A stretch of 64,000 bases of DNA, from assembly GCA_965242915.1 (NCBI GenBank), contig CBDETN010000022.1, forward strand, positions 1 to 64,000. Direction: 5' to 3'. The notes beneath the pieces were generated by a model. It saw only the letters and a list, made by a program, of their open reading frames with translations, did no database searches and was not told the origin of the DNA. The stretch is from CAJXII01 sp965242915 (GTDB taxonomy: Bacteria > Campylobacterota > Campylobacteria > Campylobacterales > Arcobacteraceae). Below, piece after piece: positions 18,119 through 28,510 of this stretch (the first letter of the stretch is position 1; each line of letters begins with the position of its first letter). A program made the translations under genes and the position numbers.

Positions 18119-21100
18119 AATAGAAAAAATATTAAAACCAATTGATGTTCAAGAGTTAGAAAAACCAAAAGATTTTTCAGCATTTCAATTAAAACTTGCA
18201 AGTCCTGAGAAAATTTTATCTTGGTCTTCTGGTGAAGTTAAAAAACCAGAAACTATTAATTATAGAACTTTAAAACCTGAAAGAGACGGTTTGTTTTGTG
18301 CTAAAATCTTTGGACCGGTAAAAGATTATGAGTGTCTTTGCGGTAAATACAAAAAGATGAGATACAAAGGTATTGTTTGTGAAAAATGTGGGGTTGAAGT
18401 AACTTCATCTAAAGTTAGACGACATAGAATGGGTCATATTGATTTAGTAGCTCCCGTGGCTCATATTTGGATGGTAAGCTCACTTCCTTCAAGAATAGGA
18501 ACTTTACTTGGTGTAAAACTTAAAGATTTAGAAAGAGTTTTATACTATGAAGCATATATTGTAAATAATCCAGGTGAAGCATTTTATGATAGTGAAAGAA
18601 CTAAGCCTGTAAAAAAATATGATGTTTTAAATGAAGAACAATATAGAGTTATAGAAGAACATTTTGATGGTACAGATTTTGAAGCTAAAATGGGTGGAAA
18701 AATAGTACAAGAATTGTTATCTAAACTTGATTTAGTTGATCTGTTAAATTCTTTAAAAGAAGATATGGGTGCAACAAAATCTGAAGCTAAAAGAAAAACT
18801 ATTATTAAAAGATTAAAAGTTGTTGAAAACTTCTTAAACAGTGGTAATAGACCTGAGTGGATGATGTTAACTGTACTTCCTGTTCTTCCTCCGGATATTA
18901 GACCTCTTGTAGCACTTGATGGTGGAAAGTTTGCAGTTTCTGATGTAAATGATTTATATAGAAGAGTAATAAACAGAAATAATAGACTGAAAAGATTAGT
19001 TGAACTTGATGCTCCTGAAATCATTCAAAGAAATGAGATGAGAATGCTTCAAGAAGCTGTTGATGCTTTATTTGATAATGCAAAAACAGCAAATGCTGTA
19101 AAAGGTGCAAATAAAAGACCACTTAAATCTTTATCTGAAATTATTAAAGGTAAGCAAGGTCGATTTAGACAAAATTTACTTGGAAAAAGAGTGGATTTTT
19201 CAGGTCGTTCTGTAATTGTAGTTGGACCAAATTTAAGAATGGATCAGTGTGGTATTCCTAAGATGATGGCACTTGAGTTATTTAAACCGCATTTAATGGC
19301 AAAGCTTGAAGAAAAAGGTTATGCAACTACACTTAAAGCTGCGAAAAGATTAATTGAAGCTGCTACAAATGAAGTATGGGAATGTTTGGTTGAGATAGTT
19401 GAAGATTATCCGGTATTATTGAACAGAGCTCCAACTCTGCATAAACTTTCAATTCAAGCATTTAATCCTGTATTAATTGATGGTAAAGCTATTCAATTAC
19501 ATCCATTAGTTTGTTCTGCATTTAATGCCGATTTTGATGGGGATCAGATGGCTGTTCATATACCTTTATCACAAGAAGCTGTTGCTGAAGCAAAAGTTCT
19601 TATGATGAGTTCAATGAATATTTTATTACCGGCTTCAGGTCGAGCTATTGCAGTACCTTCTCAAGATATGATTTTAGGTATCTATTATCTATCGTTAGAA
19701 AAAGACGGTGTTGTTGGTGCGCATAAACTATTTGCTAACCTTGATGAAATTAATATAGCATTAGAGTTAAAGAAAGTTGATATTCATGCAAAAATCAGAA
19801 CAATAGTAGATGGAAAGATTATTCATACTACAGTTGGTAGAATGATCATTCATCATATTTTACCTGATTTTGTGCCGGTTGAGCTTTGGAATATTGTTTT
19901 AAAGAAAAAAAGCATTGGAACTTTAGTTGATTATATTTATAAACACGGTGGATATAGTGTAACACCAAAATTTTTAGATAATTTAAAAGATTTAGGTTTT
20001 AAATATGCAACAGAAGCAGGTATTTCTATCTCTATTGATGATATTAGAGTTCCTGATTCTAAAGAAGGTTTAGTTGCGCAAGGTAAAAAAGATGTTATTG
20101 AAGTACAAAAACAATTTAATCAAGGTCTTTTAACAGAGCAAGAAAGATACAATAAGATTATTGATATTTGGACAGTTTTAAATAATAAACTTGGTGTTGA
20201 GATGATGGATTTGGTTGAAGCTGATAAAGATGGATTTAATTCTATTTATATGATGGCTGATTCAGGTGCGAGAGGTAGTTCTGCACAAATTAGACAACTT
20301 GCAGGTATGAGGGGTCTTATGGCTAAGCCTGATGGTTCAATTATTGAAACACCAATTTTATCTAACTTCCGTGAAGGTTTAAATGTACTGGAATACTTTA
20401 TTTCTACTCACGGTGCTAGAAAAGGGCTTGCGGATACTGCACTTAAAACAGCCAATGCCGGATACTTGACAAGAAAACTTATTGATGTATCACAAAATGT
20501 AAGAATTTCTATTGAAGATTGTGGAACACACGAAGGTATTGAAATTTCTGATATTGTTGATGGTAATGAATTAATTGAAGGTCTTGAAGAGAGAATTACC
20601 GGTCGTGTAATTGCAAATAATATTATGGATCCAATTTCAAATGAGATTTTATTTAGTGAAGGTACTTTAATCACAGAAGAGGATGCAAGTGTTGTAATCG
20701 AAGCCGGTGTAAAATCAGTAACAATTAGAACCCCGCTTACTTGTAAAGTGGAAAATAGTCTTTGTGCTAAATGTTATGGTCTAAACCTTGGTGAGCAAAG
20801 AAAAGCAAATCCAGGTGAAGCTGTTGGTGTACTTGCTGCTCAATCAATTGGTGAGCCGGGAACACAGTTGACACTTAGAACATTCCATGTTGGTGGAACT
20901 GCTAGTGCAACACAAGCTGAAAAAGAATTAAAAGCTACAAAAGAAGGTTTTTTACGATACTACAATGTTAAAACATATATTACAAAAGATGGTAAACAAA
21001 TAGTAGCGAACAGAAGAAATGCAGCTATATTACTAGTTGAACCTAAAGTTAATGCGCCATTTGAGGGTGTTGTAAATGTTGAAACAAAGCATGAAGAGGT

Positions 21101-22634
21101 TGTGATTACTGTTAAAGGGACTGAAACAAAAACTTATTATTTAAGAAAAAGTGATATTGCCAAACCAAATGAACTTGCAGGAGTAAGTGGAAAAATTGAA
21201 GGTAAATTATATTTACCTTACGCATCTGGTGATAAAGTTAATAAAAATGAATCTATCGTTGAAATTATAAAAGATGGTTGGAATGTACCTTCTCGAATCC
21301 CTTATGCTTCTGAACTTAAAGTTGAGGATGGTGCTCCTGTGACTAAAGAAATTATTTCAAAAGCTAGCGGTACTGTAAAATATTTTAAGCTTATAGGCGA
21401 TTATTTAGAAAGATTTGAAGAAATTAAAGTTGGTGATAAAATTACACAAAAAGGTTTATTTGCTGTAATTGTTGATGATAGAAATAGAGAAGCATTAAGA
21501 CACTATATTTCAAGAGATTCAATTATTGAGATTGCTGACAATAATGTAGTTCAAAGTGATACAATTTTGGCGCGTCCTTCAACTCAATCTCAAGTTGTTA
21601 TAGCTGAATGGGATCCCTACGCAAACCCTACAATCGCAGAAATTGACGGTGTGGTATCATTTGAAGATATTATCCCGGGTGTTACTGTGACTGAAGCATT
21701 TGACGAATTAACAGGTACTTCTAAATTAGTAGTAAATGAATATATTCCTGCAGCATATAAACCTGCTGTTGTAATTAAAAGTAAAAATGGCAATATAAAT
21801 AGATATGTGCTTGAATCAAAAACTGCTTTAGCAGTTACTGAGGGAGATGTAATAGCTGTTGCTGATATTATTGGTAAAACTCCAAAAGCTGTTGCAAAAT
21901 CTTCGGATATTACAGGAGGTCTTCCTAGAGTATCTGAATTATTTGAAGCAAGACGACCTAAAAATATTTCAGTTTTAGCTGGATTTGACGGTGTTGTTAG
22001 TTTTGGAAAACAATTAAGAAGCAAGCAAAGATTGATTATTACAGATAATAATGGACATAAAGAAGAATATTTAATACATAAAGATAGAGAAATCTTGGTA
22101 AGAGACGGCGAGTTTGTTCATGCAGGTGAAGAATTAACTGATGGGCAAAAAGCTAGTCATGATATTTTAAGAATTCTTGGAGACAAAGCTTTAAATGAAT
22201 TTATTGTTTCTGAAGTTCAGGGTGTATATAGATCTCAAGGTGTTAGTATCGCTGATAAACATATTGAAGTAATTTTATCTCAAATGTTAAGACAAGTTAA
22301 TATTGTAGATCCGGGAAATACTAAATTTGTATTTGGTGATATGGTATCTAAAAAAAGATTTAAAGTTGAAAATAAAAGAATTATAAAAATGGGTGGAGAG
22401 CCTGCACTTGCTGAACCGGTTTTACTTGGTATTACAAGAGCTGCTGTAACATCTGACAGTATTATATCAGCTGCATCATTTCAAGAAACTACAAAAGTTT
22501 TAACAGAAGCTGCAATTTCTGCTAAAATGGATATGTTAACAGATCTAAAAGAAAATGTTGTTATCGGTAGAACTATTCCTGTTGGAACTGGTTTATACAG
22601 AAATCAAAAAATTAAATTCGGTACTAACCCTTAG
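18111..22634 (+). CDS. rpoC: RNA polymerase beta' subunit
   Basis: A 1507-residue beta' subunit. The N-terminal zinc site is CLCGKY...CEKCGVE, the catalytic Mg loop is NADFDGDQM near residue 470, and the second zinc site is in CGTHEG...CKVENSLCAKCYG. The ATG at 18111 is chosen over 18093 because GAGGTGG lies just before it and MSKIEKILKPID is the family N-terminus; it overlaps the rpoB stop. Confidence 0.99.
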   Translation: MSKIEKILKPIDVQELEKPKDFSAFQLKLASPEKILSWSSGEVKKPETINYRTLKPERDGLFCAKIFGPVKDYECLCGKYKKMRYKGIVCEKCGVEVTSSKVRRHRMGHIDLVAPVAHIWMVSSLPSRIGTLLGVKLKDLERVLYYEAYIVNNPGEAFYDSERTKPVKKYDVLNEEQYRVIEEHFDGTDFEAKMGGKIVQELLSKLDLVDLLNSLKEDMGATKSEAKRKTIIKRLKVVENFLNSGNRPEWMMLTVLPVLPPDIRPLVALDGGKFAVSDVNDLYRRVINRNNRLKRLVELDAPEIIQRNEMRMLQEAVDALFDNAKTANAVKGANKRPLKSLSEIIKGKQGRFRQNLLGKRVDFSGRSVIVVGPNLRMDQCGIPKMMALELFKPHLMAKLEEKGYATTLKAAKRLIEAATNEVWECLVEIVEDYPVLLNRAPTLHKLSIQAFNPVLIDGKAIQLHPLVCSAFNADFDGDQMAVHIPLSQEAVAEAKVLMMSSMNILLPASGRAIAVPSQDMILGIYYLSLEKDGVVGAHKLFANLDEINIALELKKVDIHAKIRTIVDGKIIHTTVGRMIIHHILPDFVPVELWNIVLKKKSIGTLVDYIYKHGGYSVTPKFLDNLKDLGFKYATEAGISISIDDIRVPDSKEGLVAQGKKDVIEVQKQFNQGLLTEQERYNKIIDIWTVLNNKLGVEMMDLVEADKDGFNSIYMMADSGARGSSAQIRQLAGMRGLMAKPDGSIIETPILSNFREGLNVLEYFISTHGARKGLADTALKTANAGYLTRKLIDVSQNVRISIEDCGTHEGIEISDIVDGNELIEGLEERITGRVIANNIMDPISNEILFSEGTLITEEDASVVIEAGVKSVTIRTPLTCKVENSLCAKCYGLNLGEQRKANPGEAVGVLAAQSIGEPGTQLTLRTFHVGGTASATQAEKELKATKEGFLRYYNVKTYITKDGKQIVANRRNAAILLVEPKVNAPFEGVVNVETKHEEVVITVKGTETKTYYLRKSDIAKPNELAGVSGKIEGKLYLPYASGDKVNKNESIVEIIKDGWNVPSRIPYASELKVEDGAPVTKEIISKASGTVKYFKLIGDYLERFEEIKVGDKITQKGLFAVIVDDRNREALRHYISRDSIIEIADNNVVQSDTILARPSTQSQVVIAEWDPYANPTIAEIDGVVSFEDIIPGVTVTEAFDELTGTSKLVVNEYIPAAYKPAVVIKSKNGNINRYVLESKTALAVTEGDVIAVADIIGKTPKAVAKSSDITGGLPRVSELFEARRPKNISVLAGFDGVVSFGKQLRSKQRLIITDNNGHKEEYLIHKDREILVRDGEFVHAGEELTDGQKASHDILRILGDKALNEFIVSEVQGVYRSQGVSIADKHIEVILSQMLRQVNIVDPGNTKFVFGDMVSKKRFKVENKRIIKMGGEPALAEPVLLGITRAAVTSDSIISAASFQETTKVLTEAAISAKMDMLTDLKENVVIGRTIPVGTGLYRNQKIKFGTNP

Positions 22635-22645
22635 TACCGACACAT

Positions 22646-22675
22646 AAAGTAAGGTAGCTTTACCTTACTTTTATT
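22646..22675 (+). terminator. Terminator after rpoC
   Basis: AAAGTAAGGTA gctt TACCTTACTTT, an 11-bp perfect stem ending in a T-rich tail; ends the long ribosomal/RNA polymerase transcript. Confidence 0.88.
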
Positions 22676-22707
22676 ACTTCTCATATATATTTTTTATTCT
22701 AATATCA

Positions 22708-22713
22708 TATAAT
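22708..22713 (+). promoter_or_regulatory. Possible -10 of the amino-acid ABC operon
   Basis: TATAAT 95 bases before the binding-protein gene; a second weaker AT-rich candidate lies nearer, around 22766-22780. Confidence 0.35.
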
Positions 22714-22807
22714 ACATTAATTTATAAAAGTTTCATAATAGTTTTACCTATTTTTAAGAATAAAACATATAGACTATATCTGTTTAAAAAAATTCAAAGG
22801 GGTATAT

Positions 22808-23590
22808 ATGTTTAAAAAAACATTAATGAGCTTAGTAGCAGTTACTATGCTAACGGGTACGGCATTTGCTGATAAACTTGCAGATATAAAAGAGGCTGGT
22901 GTGTTAAAGGCCGGTGTAAAATATGATTTCAAACCATTTGGTTTCGTGAATGATAAAAATAAAGTAGTAGGTTTTGATATTGATTTATTAAGATATATTG
23001 CAAAAGATTTAGGTGTAAAAGTTAAATTCCAACAAGTAACATCCAAAACAAGAATTCCTTTAGTCGCCGGTGGTCAAATTGATATTGCAGCTGCTTCTAT
23101 GACACATAAAGTTATGAGAGATGATACTATTGATTTTACTATCTCTTACTTTTTTGACGGTCAATCTATGCTTGTTCGTGCAGATGAAAGAACTAGAACT
23201 GCAAAAGGTTTTGCAGGTAAAAAAGTTGGTGCTATTCAAGGTGCTACAAGTGGTGAGAACTTTAAAAAGGCTTCTCCAAAAGCAAAAATTATATATTTTC
23301 AAGAATATCCTCAAGCTGTAATGGCACTTAAAAAAGGTAAAATTGATGCAGTTACAACTGATTTAGTATGGTGTAGTACACAAGCTAATGACAGTAAAGG
23401 TAAACTTAAAGTTACCGGTGGAACAATCTCTTTTGAACCGTATGGTATGGGAATTGCAGAGAATGAATCTAATTTTAGAGATGCAGTAAATATTGCAATT
23501 CAAAAATCAGTTAAAGATGGTTATTATGCTAAATCTTACAAAAAATGGTTTGGTACAAATCCAAAGGTTCTTCCAGAAGTATGGCCGTAA
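22808..23590 (+). CDS. Polar amino-acid ABC transporter, substrate-binding protein
   Basis: Periplasmic binding protein of the SBP_bac_3 type, 260 residues. A Sec signal peptide (residues 1-21, cleavage after TAFA) is followed by the two-lobed domain starting IKEAGVLKAGVKYDFKPFGF, with the ligand-contact segments FDIDLLRYIAKDLG, QIDIAAASMTHK and AIQGATSGENFKK. It heads a four-gene operon with two permeases and an ATPase and resembles the PEB1/GlnH type that imports Asp, Glu or Gln; the substrate is not proven. Confidence 0.9.
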   Translation: MFKKTLMSLVAVTMLTGTAFADKLADIKEAGVLKAGVKYDFKPFGFVNDKNKVVGFDIDLLRYIAKDLGVKVKFQQVTSKTRIPLVAGGQIDIAAASMTHKVMRDDTIDFTISYFFDGQSMLVRADERTRTAKGFAGKKVGAIQGATSGENFKKASPKAKIIYFQEYPQAVMALKKGKIDAVTTDLVWCSTQANDSKGKLKVTGGTISFEPYGMGIAENESNFRDAVNIAIQKSVKDGYYAKSYKKWFGTNPKVLPEVWP

Positions 23591-23603
23591 GTCTATAATT
23601 TTT

Positions 23604-23641
23604 AATGTTGAATGTTTAATTTTTAATTATCATTCAACATT
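23604..23641 (+). promoter_or_regulatory. Hairpin between binding protein and permease genes
   Basis: AATGTTGAATG pairs with CATTCAACATT (11 bp) across a 16-base AT loop. At this position such stems usually protect the binding-protein mRNA from 3' decay and lower permease expression. Confidence 0.55.
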
Positions 23642-23672
23642 TATAATTTAAAATTTAAAATTAGGATTTTTT

Positions 23673-24392
23673 GTGGGATATGAATTTGACTGGTCAGTTT
23701 TACTGACATATAAACAACTGCTTATAGATGGGTTTATAATGACTCTGAAGCTATCTATAATTGGTATATTTTTTGCTTTCCTAATTGGTTCATTTGTTGG
23801 ATTGGCTCGTGTTAGTAAAAACTTTTTTGTATCACTTTTTGCCACATATTATATAGAATTTTTTAGAAATATACCTTTAATAGTTCAGATGTTTTTTATC
23901 TATTTTTCTTTTACACTTACAGATGCTTTTCCATTTTTGGAAACTTTTGGGAATTCAATAGGTATAGAAAACCATAATGAATTCTTTTCAGCATTATTAG
24001 CTTTAATCACATATACAAGTACATATATAGCAGAGGCTATTAGAGGTGGTATCAAATCTTTGTCAAAAGGGCAGGAAGAGGCTGCAAAGACACTGGGAAT
24101 GAATTATATTCAAGCCATGTATTTTATAATTTTTCCTCAAGCTATAAAAATAGTATGGGGACCAATTACCAGCCAATTTATTAACTTAATTAAAAACTCA
24201 TCTTTAGCCATGACAATCGGAGTTGCTGAACTAACATTTCAAACGCAGGAGATTGATAGTTTAACTTTTAGAGGATTTGAAGCAGCAACGGCTGTAACAT
24301 TATTATATTTATTTTTAACATTATTTACATCAGCAGTGATGGCACTAATGGAAAAACATGCCCTAATAAAAACAACGACCAGGAGTGCTTAA
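23673..24392 (+). CDS. Polar amino-acid ABC transporter, permease
   Basis: HisM/GlnP-type membrane subunit of 239 residues with about five membrane spans and the ATPase-contact loop EAIRGGIKSLSKGQEEAAKTLG. A GTG start follows TTAGGA and gives GYEFDWSVL. The stop overlaps the next ATG by one base (TAATG). Confidence 0.9.
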   Translation: MGYEFDWSVLLTYKQLLIDGFIMTLKLSIIGIFFAFLIGSFVGLARVSKNFFVSLFATYYIEFFRNIPLIVQMFFIYFSFTLTDAFPFLETFGNSIGIENHNEFFSALLALITYTSTYIAEAIRGGIKSLSKGQEEAAKTLGMNYIQAMYFIIFPQAIKIVWGPITSQFINLIKNSSLAMTIGVAELTFQTQEIDSLTFRGFEAATAVTLLYLFLTLFTSAVMALMEKHALIKTTTRSA

Positions 24393-25210
24393 TGAGTGAT
24401 AAATTACACAAGTACTTTGAAAAAAATAAAATTTTATTTTTTATATTAAATTTAGTATTGATTATTGGACTTTTAAAGTTATTTCAAATTACAGCTTATC
24501 CTGTAACTGATTTCGAAGGAGCATTAACAGCTGGTAATATTCAATTTATGTTATTTGGTATGGAAGATGAATTGGGTGGTTTGGCTTTAACTTTTTATAT
24601 TGCATTTATTGCTATTATATTTTCTTTTATATTAGGGTCTCTTTTAGGAATTGCTAGATATAGTAATATAAAAATGATTAAGATTCCTGCTATAATGTAT
24701 ATAGAACTTTTTCGTGCATTACCACTCATTATGATTATATTTTGGGTGTTTTTTGCTATTCCTATAGTTGGCGGTGCAATATTTGAAACTAAAATAGCTG
24801 TATCAGCACTTATGAGTGCTATTATTTCTTTTACTTTGTTTGAATCAGCCTATATAGCTGAAATAGTAAGAGCGGGACTTAAATCAATACCTCAAGGGCA
24901 ATTTGAAGCAGCAAAAACTTTAGGTATGAATCCTTGGCAAACATTTACTTTAATAATTTTACCACAAGCATATAGAAGAATGATACCCGCTATTGTATCT
25001 CAGTTTGTATCATTATTTAAAGATACTTCACTTGTGTATGTTATTGGTGTAGTTGAATTTTTTAGGGCAGCAACTATTGTAAATAATCGTATCTATATGA
25101 GTTTTGAGATATTAAGTTTTGTAGCTATAGTTTATTTTTTATGTGCGTTTACATTAAGTAAGATCGCAGGACAATTAGAGAAAAAAGTTGAAAAACAGAT
25201 AAATACATAG
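24392..25210 (+). CDS. Polar amino-acid ABC transporter, permease
   Basis: Second HisM/GlnP-type permease, 272 residues, with an extra N-terminal membrane segment (about 14-32) and the contact loop EIVRAGLKSIPQGQFEAAKTLG. Coupled to the preceding permease; the two should form a heterodimer. Confidence 0.9.
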   Translation: MSDKLHKYFEKNKILFFILNLVLIIGLLKLFQITAYPVTDFEGALTAGNIQFMLFGMEDELGGLALTFYIAFIAIIFSFILGSLLGIARYSNIKMIKIPAIMYIELFRALPLIMIIFWVFFAIPIVGGAIFETKIAVSALMSAIISFTLFESAYIAEIVRAGLKSIPQGQFEAAKTLGMNPWQTFTLIILPQAYRRMIPAIVSQFVSLFKDTSLVYVIGVVEFFRAATIVNNRIYMSFEILSFVAIVYFLCAFTLSKIAGQLEKKVEKQINT

Positions 25211-25219
25211 GGATAAATT

Positions 25220-25960
25220 ATGAGTGAATATATTATAGAGATGAAAAATATACAAAAACATTATGATAAGTTTCATGCTTTAAAAGATATTAATTTTAAT
25301 GTCAAAAAAGGTGAGATTGTTGTAATCTGCGGTCCTTCAGGAAGTGGAAAATCTACTTTAATCAGATGTATAAATAAACTTGAAGATATTTCAAGTGGTA
25401 CAATTACCGTCAATGGTGCCGATTTGAGTGATAAAAAAACTGATATAAATAAAGTGCGGCAACAAGCTGGTATGGTATTTCAACATTTTAATTTATTCCC
25501 GCATAAAACAATTTTAGAAAATATAACAATAGGTCCTATACAGGTAAAAAAATTATCCAAAGCAGATGCAAATAAAAAAGCGATGGAGCTGCTTGAAAAA
25601 GTAAAAATTCCGCATCAAGCAGATAAATACCCAGGTGAGCTAAGTGGCGGACAGCAACAAAGAGTTGCGATTGCCAGAACTTTGGCAATGGAGCCTGAAG
25701 TTATTTTATTTGATGAACCAACATCAGCTTTGGATCCTGAAATGATCGGTGAAGTTTTAGATGTTATGAAATCATTGGCAACAGAAAACTTTACAATTGT
25801 ATGTGTAACTCATGAGATGGGATTTGCAAAAGAGGTTGCAGACAGAGTAATCTTTATGGATGAGGGACAAATTATTGAAGAAAATACTCCGGAAGAGTTT
25901 TTTCATAATCCAAAAAGTGATAGATTAAAATTATTTTTAGAGCAAATACTTGATCATTAA
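25220..25960 (+). CDS. Polar amino-acid ABC transporter, ATP-binding protein
   Basis: GlnQ/GltL-type ATPase of 246 residues: Walker A GPSGSGKST, signature LSGGQQQRVAIAR, Walker B ILFDEPTSALDPE, H-loop THEM. Last gene of the operon; ribosome site AGGGAT nine bases before it. About 95 bases of featureless AT-rich DNA separate it from the IS element. Confidence 0.95.
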   Translation: MSEYIIEMKNIQKHYDKFHALKDINFNVKKGEIVVICGPSGSGKSTLIRCINKLEDISSGTITVNGADLSDKKTDINKVRQQAGMVFQHFNLFPHKTILENITIGPIQVKKLSKADANKKAMELLEKVKIPHQADKYPGELSGGQQQRVAIARTLAMEPEVILFDEPTSALDPEMIGEVLDVMKSLATENFTIVCVTHEMGFAKEVADRVIFMDEGQIIEENTPEEFFHNPKSDRLKLFLEQILDH

Positions 25961-26057
25961 AATAAAATCTTATATATTAAGTTATCATGTTTTACAAGTT
26001 TGAATTTCGCTATGCTACATGAAACTGCTGAAATAATTGGGATAATATCTTTTTATA

Positions 26058-27382
26058 ATACCCCAAGAAGACAAGACAACTTTTTCTAAATCCTTATTCT
26101 CTTTTTCACCTGTTACCTTATGCCACAATTTCAACTAATTTATCATAATCCTTATTATTAATTTTTAAACTATCATAATAAAAACTCATTGGTTTTTTAT
26201 AATTTAAAGTTTGATGAAATCTTTTATGATTATAAAAATCAATATAATCTTTCACATCAGTTTTTAACTCTTTAATTGTGTTATATTCATTTAGATAAAT
26301 TCTTTCAACTTTTGCACTTCGCCAGAATCTCTCTATACAAATATTATCAGTAGCTCTACCTTTACCATCCATTGAGATAATGATGCCATTATCTTTTAAA
26401 GTCTGTGTATGGATATGACTTGTGTATTGACTGCCTTGATCTGTATTAAATATTTCAGGTTTACCATATAGCGATAATGCTTCATTTAGAACATCCATTG
26501 TTAAAGCTGAATCCATAGTGTTGGATATTTTCCAAGATAGTACAGCTTTAGAATACCAATCAATTATAGCTGCTAAATAAACCATGCCGCCATTAATCTT
26601 GATATATGTTATATCCGTACTCCATACTTGATTTGCTTTTACTATGTCAACTCCTCTAAGCTTGTAAGAGTATTTTTTATGTTGCTTATCTGGTATTGAT
26701 AGATTTATTGGTTTAACTGCTAATATTGGCTTTAAACCCATCTATTGTCTATATTTATAAACAGTATTCAAACTTATATTGTATCCATCTTCTAAAAGTT
26801 GCTGATGAACTTTTAAAGCTCCATATATTGGTATTTGCTCATAAATATCATTTATCTTATCTTTGAGTGATATTTTATGCTTATTTTCTATAGGCTTATA
26901 ATATAAGCTGCTTGGATTTAATTTTATAAGTTTACATTGAGTTGATACTGAAATATATGTTAGCTTAGACTCTATCAACTCTTTTTTATTAGATAAGTCC
27001 AAGCTTTGTAGCTTTTCCTCAAGCCATTCCTTTTCAACTGTCATTTTACCTACTATCTTTGCATAATCATCTATTTTAGATTGTAATTTTAAGTTTTCGT
27101 CTTTATATTCTTTGATAGCCTTTGCAGGCTCCATTGCCAACTCTGCATTATCTAAAAATATCTTCTTCCAATTTTGGATATTTTTAGGTGTTATATTATT
27201 TTTACTTGCTATCTCATTTAAAGTCTTTTCACCTTTTAAAACTTCTAAAACAATTTTTGTTTTAAATTTTGCTGTAAATATTCTTCTTTTTGTACTCATT
27301 TTTTACCCCTATTAAATATTTTATTATTTTAACTTTTTAGGAATAAGAATCTTATTTTTTCGTTCTTATTTTCTTGGGGTAT
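26058..27382 (-). mobile_element. IS3-type insertion sequence, copy 1 (inactive)
   Basis: A 1325-bp element whose limits come from comparison with a second copy at 43500-44824. Both copies end in inverted repeats ATACCCCAAGAA and are flanked by TATA on both sides, either a 4-bp target duplication or part of the repeat (TATA is its own complement, so the two cannot be told apart). The copies lie in opposite orientation 16 kb apart and differ in coding sequence, as far as read, by one nonsense codon. Confidence 0.9.
26118..27299 (-). pseudogene. IS3-family DDE transposase with premature stop
   Basis: A 393-codon transposase gene broken at codon 186: GAG in copy 2 is TAG here (26742-26744, minus strand), leaving two open pieces 27299-26742 and 26741-26118. 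The N-terminal half has the helix-turn-helix (KTLNEIASKNNITPKNIQNW) and a leucine-rich coiled coil; the C-terminal rve domain has the DDE residues in STDITYIK, FNTDQGSQYTS and ERFWRSAK. Unlike classic IS3 elements it is a single frame without an orfA/orfB shift. Confidence 0.93.
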
Positions 27383-27412
27383 TATATTATTCAAAATTGG
27401 AAGTTGCCAAAT

Positions 27413-27484
27413 TTATAGTATTTTATTAATTTTATCCATATAATTATTTAACATAAAATCCTCAAATTGGTTATTTGAAGAGTT
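27413..27484 (-). repeat. Displaced 3' end of the spl-like gene (att-like copy)
   Basis: Minus-strand translation gives NSSNNQFEDFMLNNYMDKI-NKIL and a stop, matching the C-terminus of the spl-like protein at 33978-35159 (YSSNNQFEDFMLNSYMDKI-NKTFT). A 17-bp core, TTTAACATAAAATCCTC, is identical at 27447-27463 and 34015-34031; flanking bases differ. The two copies bracket the island. Confidence 0.8.
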
Positions 27485-27490
27485 CTCTTG

Positions 27491-27618
27491 TTGAATAAAT
27501 ATATCCCTGTTTTAAAGGGTAAAATTAGTATATTTTTAAAGTTATACACTTTTTTAACCACTCCAAAGCGTGAATAATGGTTTAAATTGGTTCAAAATTA
27601 CTTATGTTGGTTATCAAA
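27491..27618. other. AT-rich spacer at the island's left end
   Basis: No gene is seen. It holds imperfect direct repeats of the form GGTTnnAAATT (for example near 27579-27600) and a TTTAAAGGGTAAAATTAGT stretch that has a rough inverse at 28080-28110. Function unknown. Confidence 0.3.
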
Positions 27619-28020
27619 TCAGTTATTAACTTCTTCAACTACATAAACAATTTTTCCTTTTGACACTTTTTGGTGGCAAGGAAGTGGATCTTTAAGATTT
27701 CCTCTATAATTTTGCTGTGAAGTTTTAGAAATATTATAAATTTCAGCAAATTCTTTTACTGTTATATATTTCTTTACTTGGATTTTTTTCATTTGCTGTT
27801 CTAAATCAATAAGTTCTTTATCTTTTTCGCTATTATCTAACATATTATTTAACTCAATTAGCATGTTAATATGTTCTAATTCAATTTTATTAAATATTTC
27901 AATAAAATCCTCAATTCTTTCATCTTCACAATTAGTATTTTCAACATAATTATATTTTCTTAATAGAGCAGGTTTTTCAATCATTGTCATTTGTGAGTTT
28001 ATTTTTCTAGTTCTTGACAT
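27619..28020 (-). CDS. Small helix-turn-helix protein, excisionase-like
   Basis: A 133-residue protein. Its C-terminal third (KYITVKEFAEIYNISKTSQQ) has the form of a MerR/AlpA/excisionase winged helix-turn-helix; the N-terminal part is charged and helical with a probable coiled coil around residues 45-75. Being the leftmost gene in an element-like island, a role as regulator or excision factor is plausible but unproven. No integrase gene is seen in the window. Confidence 0.6.
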   Translation of the reverse strand: MSRTRKINSQMTMIEKPALLRKYNYVENTNCEDERIEDFIEIFNKIELEHINMLIELNNMLDNSEKDKELIDLEQQMKKIQVKKYITVKEFAEIYNISKTSQQNYRGNLKDPLPCHQKVSKGKIVYVVEEVNN

Positions 28021-28160
28021 TAATTGTTTGATACTTTTTTAATTTTTATTATCACAACAGAAAATCTACAATCACTTATAACCTTTTAAAATTACCCTTT
28101 AAATTAGTTTCAGTTTTTTCTCATTTCACTCTAACAAATTATTTGCTGATACTAAAATGA

Positions 28161-28490
28161 AATACTATATATAATAATATATTAGAAAATAAAATATACT
28201 TTTCAACAGAAGCAAAATTTGATATAGAGATAGAGAAAATTATATCTCAAATACTACATTTTGAAAATATAATTATTGAAGTTGTTGGCTCTTGGATTTG
28301 GTTAAGTGGAGATACTAAAATTATTAAAGATAGACTTAAAGAACTTAATTTTAAATGGGCTTCAAAAAAGAAACAATGGTATTATGGAGAAATGAAAGGG
28401 AGAAATCCACATCAAAAGTCTATGGAGGAGATAAAATCTAAATATGGATGTCAAACTTTAAAAAGTAAAGCTAACTATATAAGTTTATAA
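28161..28490 (+). pseudogene. Mobile-element conserved small protein, start lost
   Basis: An open frame of about 109 codons without a usable start: a TGA at 28158 precedes it and the only nearby ATG (28157) is in another frame that stops after five codons. The product contains IIEVVGSWIWLSGDTK..LKELNFKWASKKKQWYY, the pattern of a small protein common on plasmids and prophages, and ends SMEEIKSKYG. Probably a decayed gene, or one starting at an unusual codon. Confidence 0.6.
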
Positions 28491-28510
28491 AGATATATTT
28501 TACATATCCT

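Noticed and set aside
18584..22024. Several minus-strand frames of 88-146 codons inside rpoC
   Set aside because: Ser/Leu-rich shadows of the rpoC codons without starts or context.
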